In this document: positions 54,013 through 63,213 of the stretch, one piece after another | Layout: each line of letters starts with the position of its first letter | Position numbering within the stretch: the first letter of the stretch is position 1 | Assembly (NCBI RefSeq): GCF_002101675.1 | Contig: NZ_LQOY01000153.1 | Location: 1-64,000 of the forward strand | Length of the DNA: 64,000 nt | DNA from: Mycobacterium gordonae | GTDB lineage: Bacteria > Actinomycetota > Actinomycetes > Mycobacteriales > Mycobacteriaceae | Direction: 5' to 3' | Notes under the pieces: model-generated | The model's database searches: none | What the model saw: only the letters and a program-made list of their open reading frames with translations | What the model was told of the DNA's origin: nothing | Translations under genes and position numbers: made by a program

Positions 54013-54566
54013 TTGGAATTCGCAATCGACTGGCGGGCCAATTCCTTGGCGATGTCGCAGGCCGGTGGGAAGGGCTTCTGGCTGAAGCTCACCGACCATT
54101 CGATGAAGTCGTCGGAGAACTGGATCCCGACCTCACACAGCGAGTCGCCCAGGGCGGGCTCATTGCCGACGGCGATGAAGCCACTATGACCGTTGATGTT
54201 GATGTCCTCGACGCTGGCCCGGGAAAGCTCTTCGGTCTTGCGTTCACGCCCGATCGGGCTGCCGCGGTACCAGGAGAAGGAGAAGTGCGGTCCCGAGATC
54301 CCGCCGCCGGCCAGCCACTGGCAGCCCACGGAATTCTTGGCGGTGTTGACCAGCCCTGAGATCTTGGTCAGCTGCGTCACCGTTTCGTCGGTGACCCCCC
54401 CGCACTGCGGGAAGAACGGTCCATGCTTGCCTTCGGCGCCCCCCGAACTCGACGGGACCGGCCCACCCGGCTTGTTGTCACCGGAACCGGAGCATCCCGC
54501 GACTCCTGAGACCAGAGCCGCGACGGCACTGAAAGCCGCGACCTGCGTCAACCAATTACGCCGCAC
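54009..54566 (-). CDS. lprB: Lipoprotein LprB
   Basis: The 185-residue lipoprotein has a signal with lipobox VAGCS (about residue 25) and a mature DUF3558-like domain with PQCGGVTDETV, VGCQWLAGG, SLCEVGIQ and PACDIAKELA, so four cysteines. It is similar to LprC in overall design, and the two are co-translated. It is divergent from the ABC exporter gene. Confidence 0.92.
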   Translation of the reverse strand: MRRNWLTQVAAFSAVAALVSGVAGCSGSGDNKPGGPVPSSSGGAEGKHGPFFPQCGGVTDETVTQLTKISGLVNTAKNSVGCQWLAGGGISGPHFSFSWYRGSPIGRERKTEELSRASVEDININGHSGFIAVGNEPALGDSLCEVGIQFSDDFIEWSVSFSQKPFPPACDIAKELARQSIANSK

Positions 54567-54760
54567 GAGTACCTACCATTACCTACCACTTCTCAAGGTT
54601 CTCAAGGCTGCTGCCGCTCCACACGATGCACTGTAGCCGCAGCCCCGTGGGTCAACCACCGACACGCCACCTGATCAGGCGTTTCGGCAGTACACGCGGG
54701 CCCGGGCCGGGTCTGCTGGCGCGCAGCACCGGCGGCTACCGGGTGTGACACAGTTACCCC

Positions 54761-56509
54761 ATGCTCCTGGCACTGCTGCGCCAGTACATCCTGCCGTATC
54801 GCGCGCTGGTGGCGGCATTGATGGTCCTGCAGTCCGTCAGCACCCTCGCGTCGCTGTACCTTCCCACGGTCAACGCAGCCATCATCGACGACGGGGTTTC
54901 CAAAGGCGACGCTGCCACCATCATGCGGCTGGGGGCGGTGATGCTGGTCGTCACCGGGGTGCAGGCGTTGTGCGCGGTGGGAGCCACCTACTTCGGCTCC
55001 CGCACCGGAACAGGCTTCGGCCGGGACCTGCGCGCCGCGATGTTCGACCACGTCCTGCGCTTCTCCGAACACGAGACCGCGCGCTTCGGGGCGCCAACGT
55101 TGTTGACCCGCAGCACCAACGATGTGCGGCAGATCGTGTTCCTGGTTCAGACGAGCGCCACAGTGCTGGTCACGGCCCCGATCATGTGCATCGGCGGCGT
55201 CGTCATGGCCGTCCACCAGGAGGCGGCGCTGACCTGGCTACTACTGGTCAGCGTTCCGGTGATGGCGGTGGCCAACTACTGGATCATCTCCCACATGCTG
55301 CCGCTGTTTCGCAGCATGCAACGACTGATCGACGGCATCAACCGGGTGCTGCGCGACCAGCTCTCCGGCGTGCGGGTGGTCCGTGCCTTCACCCGGGAAG
55401 GTTTCGAGCGCGACAGGTTCGCCGGTGCCAACATGGCGCTGTCGAATGCCGCACTGGGCGCGGGCAACTGGCAGGCGCTGATGCTGCCGGTGACCACCCT
55501 GACCATCAACCTGTCCAGTGTCGCGCTGATCTGGTTCGGCGGGCTGCGCATCGACGCGGGCCAGATGCAGGTGGGCTCGTTGATCGCGTTCCTGGCCTAC
55601 TTCGCCCAGATTCTGATGGCCGTGCTGATGGCGACGATGACGCTGGTCGTGCTGCCACGGGCGTCCGTGTGCGCCGAACGCATCACCGAAGTACTGTCCA
55701 CCACGCCGGCCATCCAGAACCCGCCGCAGCCCCGGTATCCGCCCCATCCGATCAGCGGCCTGGTGCGCCTGGACGGCGTCACGTTCACCTATCCAGGCGC
55801 GGACGACCCGGTGTTGCAGGACATTTCGCTGACCGCCCGGCCCGGCACCACCACCGCGATCGTCGGCAGCACCGGGTCGGGCAAGTCCACCCTGGTGTCG
55901 TTGATCTGCCGCCTGTACGACGCCACCGCCGGCAGCATCACGATCGACGGCATCGACGTCCGTGACTACGACACTGAGCGGCTGTGGTCGGCGATCGGAT
56001 TGGTACCCCAGCGCGGCTACCTGTTCACCGGCACCGTCGCCGACAACCTGCGGTACGGCGCGGCGCCCGGCCAGTCGGTCACCGACGAGCAGATGTGGGA
56101 GGCGCTGCGCATCGCTGCTGCAGCCGAATTCGTACGTCCGCACGGTTTGCAGATGCGCGTCGCGCAGGGGGGTGTCAACTTCTCCGGTGGCCAGCGCCAG
56201 CGATTGGCGATCGCACGCGCCGTCATCCGCCGCCCGGCGATCTATCTGTTCGACGACGCGTTCTCCGCTCTCGACGTCCACACCGACGCCCAGGTTCGAA
56301 AGGCGCTGCGCGAGGAGGCCGGTGGTGCGACCATAATCGTTGTCACACAGCGCATTTCCACCGCTGCACAGGCTGACAAGGTGATCGTGGTCGACAAGGG
56401 CAGGGTCGTCGGCGCGGGCGGCCACGACGCGTTGCTCACCGAGTGCCCCACCTACGCCGAGTTCGCCACCTCGCAAGCGGTGAGCGCCGCGGCGGGGGGC
56501 AGCCAGTGA
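54761..56509 (+). CDS. ABC exporter half-transporter, degenerate Walker B partner (Rv1273c-like)
   Basis: The 582-residue protein has a six-helix ABC transmembrane domain (about 1-310) and an NBD. Walker A is GSTGSGKSTLVSL, the signature NFSGGQRQRLAIARA is canonical, and Walker B reads LFDDAFSALD with Asp in place of the catalytic Glu. It overlaps the partner gene by 4 bases (GTGA). The substrate of this mycobacterial exporter is not known; in the family it is often a drug or lipid. Confidence 0.94.
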   Translation: MLLALLRQYILPYRALVAALMVLQSVSTLASLYLPTVNAAIIDDGVSKGDAATIMRLGAVMLVVTGVQALCAVGATYFGSRTGTGFGRDLRAAMFDHVLRFSEHETARFGAPTLLTRSTNDVRQIVFLVQTSATVLVTAPIMCIGGVVMAVHQEAALTWLLLVSVPVMAVANYWIISHMLPLFRSMQRLIDGINRVLRDQLSGVRVVRAFTREGFERDRFAGANMALSNAALGAGNWQALMLPVTTLTINLSSVALIWFGGLRIDAGQMQVGSLIAFLAYFAQILMAVLMATMTLVVLPRASVCAERITEVLSTTPAIQNPPQPRYPPHPISGLVRLDGVTFTYPGADDPVLQDISLTARPGTTTAIVGSTGSGKSTLVSLICRLYDATAGSITIDGIDVRDYDTERLWSAIGLVPQRGYLFTGTVADNLRYGAAPGQSVTDEQMWEALRIAAAAEFVRPHGLQMRVAQGGVNFSGGQRQRLAIARAVIRRPAIYLFDDAFSALDVHTDAQVRKALREEAGGATIIVVTQRISTAAQADKVIVVDKGRVVGAGGHDALLTECPTYAEFATSQAVSAAAGGSQ

Positions 56510-58407
56510 ACGCGCCGATGAGCGCCCGCCCCCGCGGCGCGGCGCCGGCGCCGCCCAACTTGCGCTCGCGCGACTTCTGGGGGTCGGCGCGCCGTCTGCT
56601 CGGACGGCTGACGCCACATCGACGGTTGAGCCTCGGCGTCATCTCGCTGGGGATTGTCGGCACCGCTATCGCGGTGGTCGTGCCGAGAATCCTCGGCCAC
56701 GCAACCGATCTGCTGTTCAACGGCGTGATCGGCCGCGGACTGCCGTCGGGCACCACCAAGGCCCAGGCCGTAGCGGCGGCCCGGGCGCGCGGTGACAACG
56801 CCTTCGCGGACCTGTTGTCCGGAATGAACGTCATACCTGGCCAGGGTGTCGACTTCAGCGCCGTAGCACGCACCCTGACACTGGCGCTGGTGCTGTATGT
56901 CGTTGCGGCGGGCATGCTTTGGGGTCAGGCCCGACTGCTCAACATCACCGTGCAGCGGACCATCACACGGTTGCGCGCTGACGTGGAGGACAAACTGCAC
57001 CGCCTGCCGTTGTCCTATTTCGATCGGCAACAGCGCGGCGAACTTCTCAGCCGGGTGACCAACGACATCGACAACATGCAGACCTCCTTGTCGATGACGA
57101 TCAGCCAACTGGTGACGTCGATCCTCACCGTGTTCGGCGTGCTGGTCATGATGGCGTGGATCTCGCCGCTGCTGGCCGTGATCACCGTGGCCACAGTGCC
57201 GCTTTCGCTGTGGGTGACCCGCGCGATCACCCGCCGTTCCAAGCAGTTGTTCATGGCTCACTGGACCAGTACCGGGCGCCTCAACGCCCACATCGAGGAG
57301 ACCTACAGCGGCTTCACGGTGGTCAAGACATTCGGCCACCAGGCCGCCGCGCGCGCCCAGTTCCACCAGCTCAACGACGACGTCTACCAGGCCAGCTTCG
57401 GCGCCCAGTTCTTCTCTGGATTGGTCTCCCCGGCAACGGGATTCATCGGCAACCTGGGCTACGTCGCGGTCGCCGTGGTCGGTGGCCTGCAGATCGCCGC
57501 GGGGCAGATCACCCTGGGCAGCATCCAGGCGTTCATTCAGTACGTGCGGCAGTTCAACACACCGGTGGGGCAGGTGGCCGGAATGTACAACACCCTGCAG
57601 TCCGGGGTGGCCAGCGCCGAGCGGGTATTCGATCTGCTCGACGAGCCGGAGGAACCGCCAGACGCCGAGGTCGTGGCACTTTCACCGGGACCCGGACGGG
57701 TCGAGTTCGAACACGTGAGCTTCGCCTACCGCCCCGGCCATCCGGTGATTCACGACCTGTCGCTGGTGGCCGAACCGGGCAGCACGGTGGCGATCGTCGG
57801 ACCGACCGGAGCCGGCAAGACGACGTTGGTGAACCTGCTGATGCGGTTCTACGACGTCGATTCGGGCCGGATTCTGATCGACGACACCGATATCGCCAGC
57901 CTGAACCGCCAGGCGCTGCGTTCGCGCATCGGGATGGTGTTGCAGGACACCTGGCTCTTCGACGGGACTATCGAGGAGAACATCGCCTACGGCCGTCCCG
58001 ACGCCAGCCCCGCCGAAATCGTGGCGGCGGCACAGGCGGCCTACGTCGACCGTTTCGTCCACACCCTGCCGGCCGGCTATCAGACCCCGATCAGCGGGGG
58101 CGGTGGCAACATCAGCGTCGGCGAGAAACAACTCATCACCATCGCCCGGGCTTTCCTGGCCCGTCCGCAGCTGCTGATCCTGGACGAAGCCACCAGCTCC
58201 GTAGACACTCGCACCGAACTCCTGATCGCGCGGGCCACCCGCGAACTGCGTCGCGATCGAACGAGTTTCATTATCGCCCATCGCCTTTCGACTATTCGCG
58301 AGGCCGATCTGATCGTGGTCGTGCAGGCCGGCCGGATCGTCGAACGGGGCAGTCACGCCGAACTGCTGGCCCACCGCGGCGCCTATTACGAGATGACGCG
58401 GGCCTGA
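56506..58407 (+). CDS. ABC exporter half-transporter, canonical Walker B partner (Rv1272c-like)
   Basis: The 633-residue protein starts at GTG 56506 with a proline/arginine-rich N-terminal extension, then the transmembrane domain (about 65-365). The NBD has Walker A GPTGAGKTTLVNL, Walker B LLILDEATSSVD with the catalytic Glu, but the signature is degenerate (ISVGEKQLITIARA). With its partner it forms an asymmetric heterodimer with one consensus and one degenerate ATP site. Confidence 0.94.
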   Translation: MNAPMSARPRGAAPAPPNLRSRDFWGSARRLLGRLTPHRRLSLGVISLGIVGTAIAVVVPRILGHATDLLFNGVIGRGLPSGTTKAQAVAAARARGDNAFADLLSGMNVIPGQGVDFSAVARTLTLALVLYVVAAGMLWGQARLLNITVQRTITRLRADVEDKLHRLPLSYFDRQQRGELLSRVTNDIDNMQTSLSMTISQLVTSILTVFGVLVMMAWISPLLAVITVATVPLSLWVTRAITRRSKQLFMAHWTSTGRLNAHIEETYSGFTVVKTFGHQAAARAQFHQLNDDVYQASFGAQFFSGLVSPATGFIGNLGYVAVAVVGGLQIAAGQITLGSIQAFIQYVRQFNTPVGQVAGMYNTLQSGVASAERVFDLLDEPEEPPDAEVVALSPGPGRVEFEHVSFAYRPGHPVIHDLSLVAEPGSTVAIVGPTGAGKTTLVNLLMRFYDVDSGRILIDDTDIASLNRQALRSRIGMVLQDTWLFDGTIEENIAYGRPDASPAEIVAAAQAAYVDRFVHTLPAGYQTPISGGGGNISVGEKQLITIARAFLARPQLLILDEATSSVDTRTELLIARATRELRRDRTSFIIAHRLSTIREADLIVVVQAGRIVERGSHAELLAHRGAYYEMTRA

Positions 58408-58508
58408 GCGGGCCGCTCACAGCGTCCTCAAATGATCAGCGGGTTCGGCGCGGTAGCGCCTGGGCGTCACTAAGCTCGGTAACCGGCTGTCGGGCCAAAC
58501 ATTAGGAG

Positions 58509-59261
58509 ATGTCGATGAAGCTTCCGCCTCGTGTCCACCGGCAACTGATCGGCGCGGTCGCTGTCGCGTTGGCCGTCGTCCTCAGCATCGGCGCATGCGG
58601 AAGCAAAGCCTCCAACGGCGCGAAAAGCCCCGGGAGCACGGCCAATGCCACCAGCGGTGAGGCGGCGACCCTGCTCAAGCAGGCCGCTGAGGTGATGCGC
58701 AAGACCACCAGCATGCACGTGAGCGTCACGGTCGACGGTGAGGTGCCCAACATCCGCGTCACCAAGCTCGAGGGCGACGTTTCCAACACGCCCCAGACGG
58801 TCGCCACCGGCGTCGCCACGGTGCTCGTGGGCAGCAAGAGCGAACAAGCCCAGTTCGTCTTCGTCGACGGGCACCTCTACTCGGATCTGGGACAGCCCGG
58901 CACCTACACCGACTTCGGCAGCGGCGCCTCGATCTACAACGTGTCGGTGTTATTGGAGCCCGACAAGGGCCTGGCGAACCTGGTGGCCAATCTCAAGAAC
59001 GCGGCGGTGGCCGGTAGCCAGCAGGTCAACGGCGTCGCCACCACTAAGATCACCGGCAATTCCGCTGCCTCCGATATCGCGACGCTGGCCGGCACCCGGG
59101 TGACCGACGAGAGCGTCTCGACGGTGCCCACCACCGTCTGGACCGCGTCGGACGGCTCCTCTCATCTGGTCCAGCTCCAGGTCTCCCCCAGTCCCAATAC
59201 CTCGGTGACGTTGACCATGTCCGACTGGGGCAAACAGGTCACCGCCACCAAACCCGTCTAG
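58509..59261 (+). CDS. lprA: Lipoprotein LprA
   Basis: The 250-residue lipoprotein has a signal ending in SIGACGS (Cys near residue 30). The mature LppX/LprAFG fold includes VMRKTTSMHVSVTVDG and FVDGHLYSDLGQPGTYTDFG. The family binds acylated lipids in a hydrophobic cavity, and LprA is a TLR2 agonist in M. tuberculosis. It lies 101 bases after the exporter, which could supply or receive its cargo. Confidence 0.94.
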   Translation: MSMKLPPRVHRQLIGAVAVALAVVLSIGACGSKASNGAKSPGSTANATSGEAATLLKQAAEVMRKTTSMHVSVTVDGEVPNIRVTKLEGDVSNTPQTVATGVATVLVGSKSEQAQFVFVDGHLYSDLGQPGTYTDFGSGASIYNVSVLLEPDKGLANLVANLKNAAVAGSQQVNGVATTKITGNSAASDIATLAGTRVTDESVSTVPTTVWTASDGSSHLVQLQVSPSPNTSVTLTMSDWGKQVTATKPV

Positions 59262-59286
59262 CGCCGGCCCTGCGAAAGGATTCACC

Positions 59287-59655
59287 ATGACGACGACCAC
59301 CCGTCGACGGCGGCTAGCGGTCGCCGCCGCCCGCGTGGCTACCGCCGCCGCCCTGGCAGTCGCCCTGTCCCCGACCGCCTCGGCGAGTGACTCCTACGGC
59401 GCGATCGCGTACTCCGCCAACGGCTCGTGGGGGCGATCGCACGCTTATCCCACCAAGGCGGCAGCCGAGGCGACGGCGGTGAAGTCCTGCGCCTACCCCG
59501 ACTGCAAAGTGCTGACCACCTTTACCGCGTGCGGGGCCGTCGCGGCCAAAGACCACGAATACAAGGGCGGGGTGGGCCCCGATCTGAGTGCTGCGATGAA
59601 AGACGCCCTGAGCAAGCTGCCCGGCGGATACATCGACACCTGGGCCTGCAACTGA
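59287..59655 (+). CDS. Secreted DUF4189 protein (Rv1269c-like)
   Basis: The 122-residue protein has a signal peptide (about 1-38, cleaved near ASA-SD). DUF4189 follows, with YGAIAYSANGSWGRSHAYPTK and AVKSCAYPDCKVLTTFTACGAVAA. Three cysteines there and a final AWACN-type ending suggest two disulfides. It is close to M. tuberculosis Rv1269c as I recall it. Function unknown. Confidence 0.92.
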   Translation: MTTTTRRRRLAVAAARVATAAALAVALSPTASASDSYGAIAYSANGSWGRSHAYPTKAAAEATAVKSCAYPDCKVLTTFTACGAVAAKDHEYKGGVGPDLSAAMKDALSKLPGGYIDTWACN

Positions 59656-59667
59656 CCGGCGCCTGCC

Positions 59668-59720
59668 TCAGATCACTCCAAGAATTCGTAGAGATAACAA
59701 AAAGGCCACCGTCCGAATCT
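59668..59720 (+). promoter_or_regulatory. SARP-type direct repeats (box e) with -10 before the first C39-like gene
   Basis: TCAGATC (59668), CAAGAAT (59679), AGAGATA (59690) and AAAGGCC (59701) follow at 11-bp steps, all with AG at positions 3-4. GAATCT at 59715 is a weak -10, 7 bases after the last heptamer. The core from CACTCCAAGAATTCGTAGAG onwards recurs at box f. Confidence 0.65.
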
Positions 59721-59780
59721 TTGCTCATCACGGCATCCGCGCCGAGCGGAGCCAGAAATCTATGAGTAAAGGACACGACC

Positions 59781-60491
59781 ATGAAGAGCCTGAAGGTCTC
59801 CTCGATCGCAAAGACCGCCCTGTTCGCCCTGGCAGCCAGTGTCGTCGCGGTGGGACTTTCGAGCCCCGCCGAGGCCGGGACCGGCACCATGTACGGCGAC
59901 CCGACCTCCGTCGCCCAGTACTGGCGTCACCAGAACTATGACGACTGCGCCATCATGTCCAGCGCCGACGTGGTCGGACAGATCACCGGCAAGCTGCCTT
60001 CGGAGCGGTCCATCATCAAGGTCGCCCAGTCCACTCCCAGCACCTCGCACCCGGGTTCGATCTACGTCAAGCCCGCCGACAAGAACGACCCCAACTCCGG
60101 CATGGGAACCGACCCGGACGACTTGCCGACGTTGTTGGCGCACTACGGGATTCACGCCACCAATACCGATGAGGACACGGCCGGCAAGACCGGCGTCGCC
60201 ACCGGCATGGAGGCCCTCGAGCAGTACCTCGGCAGCGGTCATGCCGTCATCGTCGGACTCAACGCCGAGATGATCTGGAACCAGCCCATCGAGAACAAGG
60301 GCAAGGACGGTCAGCCGCGCGCCGACCACGCCGTGGTGGTGATCGGAGTCGACACCGCCAAAGGCATCGTGCACCTCAACGACAGCGGCAGCAAGGACGG
60401 CAAGGACGAGCAGATCCCGATGGCCGTCTTCACCAAGGCCTGGGCCACCAGCCACAACTTCATGAGCGTCACCCAGGAGACGCGTAAGTGA
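59781..60491 (+). CDS. Secreted C39-like papain-fold protein
   Basis: The 236-residue protein has a signal peptide (about 1-32, near AEA-GT) and a papain-like domain. Cys56 in NYDDCAIMSSADV, His183 in RADHAVVVIGVD and Asn200/Asp201 in IVHLNDSG form a probable catalytic triad. AKAWATSHNF is near the end. Family C39_2 peptidases cleave peptides or are repurposed. AAAGGA lies 7 bases before the ATG. A close paralogue follows. Confidence 0.82.
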   Translation: MKSLKVSSIAKTALFALAASVVAVGLSSPAEAGTGTMYGDPTSVAQYWRHQNYDDCAIMSSADVVGQITGKLPSERSIIKVAQSTPSTSHPGSIYVKPADKNDPNSGMGTDPDDLPTLLAHYGIHATNTDEDTAGKTGVATGMEALEQYLGSGHAVIVGLNAEMIWNQPIENKGKDGQPRADHAVVVIGVDTAKGIVHLNDSGSKDGKDEQIPMAVFTKAWATSHNFMSVTQETRK

Positions 60492-60508
60492 TCACGCTGA
60501 GTTGATCA

Positions 60509-60544
60509 AGGCGGGCAGCCACCCACTCGGGCGGCTGCCCGCCT
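60509..60544. terminator. Hairpin terminator between the two C39-like genes
   Basis: AGGCGGGCAGCC (60509-60520) and GGCTGCCCGCCT (60533-60544) form a perfect 12-bp stem with a 12-base loop. No T tract follows. It separates the two paralogous transcription units, so the second must have its own promoter (box f). Confidence 0.75.
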
Positions 60545-60593
60545 CTGGTCTGTCGCACTGCGCATCAAGACATTTCAGCACGGCCCGGCACTC

Positions 60594-60635
60594 CAAGAAT
60601 TCGTAGAGATAACAGCTAGGTCTCCCACGGAACCT
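60594..60635 (+). promoter_or_regulatory. SARP-type direct repeats (box f) with -10 before the second C39-like gene
   Basis: CAAGAAT (60594), AGAGATA (60605) and CTAGGTC (60616) repeat at 11 bp, and GAACCT at 60630 is a weak -10 7 bases later. The site is nearly identical to box e over about 25 bases, consistent with duplication of gene and promoter together. Confidence 0.65.
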
Positions 60636-60676
60636 TTACTCAACACCCGCCGCCGCGGGACGAGAAAAGGACAACC

Positions 60677-61399
60677 ATGACCAACAAGATCGCCGCCGTC
60701 GCCAGGACGGCCCTGCTGGCCCTGTTGACCATCGCAGCCGCGGGATCATTGGCGCTGGGGCTGGCCGGCCCCGCTGAAGCGTCCGCGGGCGGCATCGTCT
60801 ACGGCGACCCCACGGCGGCCGCCAAGTGGTGGCGCCTGCAGAAGTATGACGACTGCGCCATCATGGCCACCGCCGACGTCGTCGGCCAGATGACCGGCAG
60901 CGAACCGTCGGAGCACGCCATCATCGAGGTGGCCCAGTCGACGCCCAGCACCAGGCACCCCGGCTCGATTTACATCCAGCCCGCCAACCCGCAAGACCCG
61001 AATTCCGGCAACGGCACGAACCGACTGGACCTCCCGACGCTGCTCGCGCACTACGGCGTCGGCTCGAAGACGACCGACGACGACGAAGCTGCCAGGAGCG
61101 GCATCGCCACGGGCATGGACGCGCTCAAGCACTACCTGGGCAGCGGCCACGCCGTCATCGTGAGCCTCAACGCCGAAATGATCTGGGGTGAACCAATTGA
61201 GAGCAAGGACGACGCAGGCAACCCGGTGTCCGACCATGCGGTGGTGGTGACCGGCGTGGATACCCGCAAGGGCGTCGTGCACCTCAATGACAGTGGCAAC
61301 GAAAAGGGCCGCGACGAGCAGATCCCACTGGACCTGTTCGCCAGAGCATGGGCCACCAGCCACCATTTCCTGCTGTACACCGTGGCCACTGTCAAATGA
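60677..61399 (+). CDS. Secreted C39-like papain-fold protein, paralogue
   Basis: The 240-residue protein is a paralogue of the gene before it. It has the same design: signal peptide (cleaved near AEA-SA), KYDDCAIMATADV with the nucleophile Cys, VSDHAVVVTGVD with His, and VVHLNDSGNEKG with Asn/Asp. AAAAGGA precedes the ATG. It has its own box f promoter, and embR lies 281 bases downstream. Confidence 0.82.
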   Translation: MTNKIAAVARTALLALLTIAAAGSLALGLAGPAEASAGGIVYGDPTAAAKWWRLQKYDDCAIMATADVVGQMTGSEPSEHAIIEVAQSTPSTRHPGSIYIQPANPQDPNSGNGTNRLDLPTLLAHYGVGSKTTDDDEAARSGIATGMDALKHYLGSGHAVIVSLNAEMIWGEPIESKDDAGNPVSDHAVVVTGVDTRKGVVHLNDSGNEKGRDEQIPLDLFARAWATSHHFLLYTVATVK

Positions 61400-61680
61400 C
61401 GGCCCGCCCCGAGCGCGTGTTGCGCTGTACCACAGCACAATTCGGACAAACACCGAGGATCACGGTGACCGCACCGGCATCTCGCGGGACCGGCCGACGA
61501 CCCCGAATCGAAGACGTGCCGGCGCAGGGTTGGTGCGAATTCACAGCCGTGGCAGCAGAATGACACGCTGTATGGAACCCGCAGTAACACGACTGACAGC
61601 GATCAGGACACAATAATGAGGAAGGTCGCCGTACTGGCACCTCGGTATTCGACAGGCGTCGGAGCCGCGGCAGACCTGGA

Positions 61681-62841
61681 ATGGCTGGGAGCGCGATGAT
61701 GGACGCACATCTCGAGTTCGGTGTGCTCGGCCCGCTGGAGATGAAAATCGACCGGGCCCTGGTGCCCCTGGGCACCCCCAAGCAGCGGGCCGTGCTGGCG
61801 ATGCTGGTGATCAACCGGAACCGGCCCGTCGGGGTCGACACGCTGATCACCGCGCTGTGGGATGAATGGCCGCCGTCGGGGGCGCGTGCCAGCATCCACT
61901 CCTACGTGTCCAACCTGCGCAAGCTGGTCGGCGCCTCCGGGGTCGACCCCCGCCTGGTGCTCGCTGCGGCACCACCGGGCTACCGGCTCACCATCCCCGA
62001 AAACACCTGCGATCTGGGCCGGTTCATCGCCGAGAAGACCGCGGGTGTGCATGCCGCCGCGTCGGGCAGCTTCGAAGAGGCCAGTCGGCATCTGTCGGCG
62101 GCGCTCAAGGAGTGGCGCGGACCGGTGCTCGATGACCTGCGGGACTTCCCGTTCGTCGACTCATTCGCCACCGCGCTGGTGGAGGACAAGATCATCGCGC
62201 ACACCGCGAAAGCGGAGGCCGAGATCGCGTGCGGCCGGGCATCCGCGGTGATCACCGAACTCGAGGCACTGACCGTGGAGCATCCCTACCGGGAGCCGCT
62301 GTGGGCGCAGCTGATCACGGCCTACTACCTCACCGACCGCCAGTCCGATGCCCTGAACGCCTACCGCCGGGTGAAAACGACCCTCGCCGACGACCTTGGG
62401 ATCGACCCCGGCCCGACGCTGCGGGCGCTCAACGAGAAGATCCTGCGCCAGGAGACCCTGGACGTGAAGCAGAACGCCAAAGTGACCGCTGTGGGAACCG
62501 TCACCGTCCTGGACAAGCGCACCATGGCCGCGACCCAGAAGGTCGCCGCATATCTGCGCGACGTTGCCACCGGCCGCGACTATCCGCTGCGTTCGGCGGC
62601 GACCCGGATCGGCCGCCTCAGCGACAACGACATCGTCCTGGACAGCGCGAACGTCAGCCGCCACCATGCCGTCATCGTCGACACCGGAACCAACTACATC
62701 ATCAACGACCTGCGGTCCTCCAACGGTGTGCACGTGCGGCACCAGCGGATTCGCACCGCGGCCACCATCCACGACGGCGACCACATCCGGATCTGCGACC
62801 ACGAGTTCACCTTCCAGATCGCCGCGCATACCCAGGCCTGA
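61681..62841 (+). CDS. embR: SARP-family regulator EmbR (winged helix, BTAD, FHA)
   Basis: EmbR is a transcription activator that M. tuberculosis PknH phosphorylates; it is linked to embCAB and arabinan synthesis. The 386 residues comprise an OmpR/PhoB-like winged-helix DNA-binding domain (about 1-105, with TPKQRAVLAMLVINRN), a bacterial transcriptional activation domain (about 110-260) and a C-terminal FHA domain (about 300-375) with ATRIGRLSDNDIVLDSANVS followed by RHHAV, the phosphothreonine-binding residues. ATG 61681 gives the usual MAGSA start. pknH follows on the same strand. Confidence 0.96.
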   Translation: MAGSAMMDAHLEFGVLGPLEMKIDRALVPLGTPKQRAVLAMLVINRNRPVGVDTLITALWDEWPPSGARASIHSYVSNLRKLVGASGVDPRLVLAAAPPGYRLTIPENTCDLGRFIAEKTAGVHAAASGSFEEASRHLSAALKEWRGPVLDDLRDFPFVDSFATALVEDKIIAHTAKAEAEIACGRASAVITELEALTVEHPYREPLWAQLITAYYLTDRQSDALNAYRRVKTTLADDLGIDPGPTLRALNEKILRQETLDVKQNAKVTAVGTVTVLDKRTMAATQKVAAYLRDVATGRDYPLRSAATRIGRLSDNDIVLDSANVSRHHAVIVDTGTNYIINDLRSSNGVHVRHQRIRTAATIHDGDHIRICDHEFTFQIAAHTQA

Positions 62842-63213
62842 CGGGCCATGCCGCCGCCAGGTGAATGTGCCAGGGCGGCTTTGACTTCCGTGCTGTGGTG
62901 ACCCGAGCTTCGCGGTAGCGCTGACATGGGCCGGCCCGGATCCGATCGGCTGCCCCGACTGCGACGGCGTAGCCTTTGGCACAAGACTTTTCGCGATCAC
63001 CGGCACCGCACCGCGTGTCGGACCCGACCGGTACCGTCACCGTCACGACAACATGTGCGGTTTTTCGGGTCAGGGTGTTGGCAGTCTTATTGGCAAGCGC
63101 CCACCGTCCCGATTACCGTCATGGTTGCTGAGGCCGGTGGTTGCGCTCCATGCAATACCTGAAGGCTGTTGATAGTGTCGGCGGGATTCGGGGTTGTCGA
63201 GGAGGGATCAGCA
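62842..63213. other. Non-coding interval between embR and pknH
   Basis: No credible gene is seen in these 372 bases. TAGTGT at 63173-63178 fits a -10 consensus, and GAGGAGGG lies just before the pknH start, so the interval likely holds the pknH promoter. I see no hairpin or CAAGAA array. Confidence 0.5.

Noticed and set aside
60566..60572. A further CAAGACA heptamer upstream of box f
   Set aside because: It lies 28 bp from the first heptamer, out of the 11-bp phase of the array.
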